Of a stretch of 64,000 nucleotides of DNA, positions 62,953 to 64,000 are shown piece by piece; position 1 is the stretch's first letter, and every line of letters starts with the position of its first letter. The DNA is from Achatina immaculata (taxonomy: Eukaryota > Mollusca > Gastropoda > Stylommatophora > Achatinidae), in the NCBI GenBank assembly GCA_009760885.1, contig CM019710.1:2458633-2522632 (forward strand), given 5' to 3'. The translations under genes were made by a program, and so were the position numbers. A model generated the notes under the pieces. The model did not search any database. It was not told the origin of the DNA and saw only the letters and a program-made list of their open reading frames with translations.

Positions 62953-62989
62953 GTAATGTAACTCTTGTTCTCTTTGATGCTGCTTGTCT

Positions 62990-63280
62990 TCAGTATGTAA
63001 GTCTGCATGTCTCCACTATTTACACTGTATCTCTTTCATCTCCCGCTTCATATCATAAGTCTTACACCCGTCTCTTTTAATCTGTCATAATTATTATGGT
63101 CATAATTAATTTCACTGTTAAATTTTAAATTGTGTCATCACTTAATATCATTACTACAACCATCAGTCATTGTCCTCACTGTTTATCTCTTATTTTTCAC
63201 TTGATTTCATGATTATTATGATCTTAATTAGATTCACTGTTAATCTCTCACATGATATCGTAGTTATTACAGCTGTAATC
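62990..63280. repeat. Degenerate ~50-60-bp tandem repeat
   Basis: Diverged units around gattcactgttaatctctca and tgatttcatgattattatga. The word cactgttaatctct recurs at the extreme right of the window (after 63986), so the LINE between has split the array. Confidence 0.7.
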
Positions 63281-63985
63281 ATCATGCAGGAAAAAACAGA
63301 TTCCCTGGCTTCCTTGGCTACCAAAATGTGTCTTGAAATTAATAAAAACAAAACAAAAATAATGAAACTTCTCATTAATCAAGAAGGAAGAATATATGTA
63401 GAAGTAAACCAATTTGCATACCTTAGCAGCTACATAGACAAGGATGGTGACACCAGGAAGGAAGTTAGGATTGCAAAAGCAGGAAAAAAAATCTTAAGAA
63501 CATATGGAATTCAGAAGTTATAAACAAAGTTAGGATTATTCAATTCAAATGTGATATCCATCCTCATTTATGCATGCGAAACCTGGAAATCAACTAAAGA
63601 AATAGACAAGAAATTAGGCTCTTTTGAGAATAAATGCCTTAGGGAAATACACGGTATAAAGTGGAATGAATTTAAAAATAACACAGAGATAAGACAGATG
63701 AGCAAACAACAACCTGTCTCATGGGAAAAAGAAGACTGACATATGTTGGCCATGTGATGAGAAGAAACAATCAGAGAATACCAAAACAAGCTATCAAATG
63801 AAGCACAACAGACTGAAGAAAAAGAGGTCGACCACGTGAAACTCTAAAGAGGACATTGTTAAGAGAAGTCAGTTTAGTGGGCATAGCATCCCCTGATGAA
63901 GTTGAAAAACTTGCCGAAAACAGGAAAACTTGACAAACAACTATGACATTTAACAGCACAGGATGGATGTAAGATGTAAGAATCG
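63281..63985 (+). mobile_element. LINE family A, 5'-truncated copy
   Basis: Starts just after the reverse transcriptase active site: MQEKTDSLASLATKMCLEIN, then KNKTKIMKLLINQ, VNQFAYLSSYIDKDGDTRKE, LIYACETWKSTKEIDKK and the KRGRPRETLKRT-type basic tail (frameshifted, about 63820). It ends cacaggatggatgtaagatg, matching the family A 3' end. Deleted relative to the copy at 34655-36525 (for example the GTDIEE loop) and frameshifted. Confidence 0.92.
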
Positions 63986-64000
63986 TCACTGTTAATCTCT

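Overview
The window is animal nuclear DNA: AT-rich, intron-dominated, with short GT-AG exons in a sea of minisatellites, mariner/piggyBac-type DNA transposons and 5'-truncated LINEs. The repeat style and LINE types look lophotrochozoan (mollusc-like). That is inference only; nothing in the sequence fixes the species.

The only host gene I can support is one large + strand gene. Fifteen distinct exons (sixteen counting a duplicated one) lie between 8290 and 62952. They encode about 599 consecutive residues from the middle of a VPS13A/C-type bridge-like lipid-transfer protein (chorein family). The exons run from the lipid-channel region (IPLLIIESSFS, NEKLGVWEPIIEP, LTKTCLDVLSQLG) into the VPS13 adaptor-binding (VAB) repeats (PYIFKN, VKNHLRTPVEI, TVIVHNLLPFPV, YSPYWIVNLT, WSDKFSLDTVG). 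Neither gene end is in the window. All internal introns are phase 0 except one phase 2 intron (exon 7 to 8). Sequence 5' of 8290 shows no exon I could recognise.

Layout. 1-8289: minisatellites, a TTAA-flanked piggyBac-type MITE (5327-5997) and a LINE 3' stub. 8290-18376: exons 1-4, with two head-to-tail duplications (928 bp at 11677; 1.7 kb at 14350). The second copies exon 3 exactly. 18377-27372: exons 5-7, LINE insertions inside a 50-bp array, a mariner with intact ends (22093-22918) and a decayed LINE. 27373-39180: exons 8-9, a duplicated mariner/LINE chimera (29341-31790), a 77-bp array and two LINE copies in opposite orientation (34655-38140). 39181-48466: exons 10-11, with an array built from the exon 10 splice acceptor. 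48467-64000: exons 12-15, a 99-bp array with long antisense open frames, a 31-bp array, nested and duplicated LINEs, and a mariner with near-intact ends but a frameshifted transposase.

The most unusual signal is that some intronic minisatellites seem to have grown out of the gene's own splice sites. About ten tandem copies of a 3' splice site plus the first codons of the exon precede exon 10. A smaller array of the same kind precedes exon 14, and an array starts at the donor of exon 11. Together with the exact in-frame exon duplication and four near-identical tandem duplications of 0.9-1.7 kb, this suggests continuing local tandem duplication in the gene, although assembly error must be excluded for the larger duplications.
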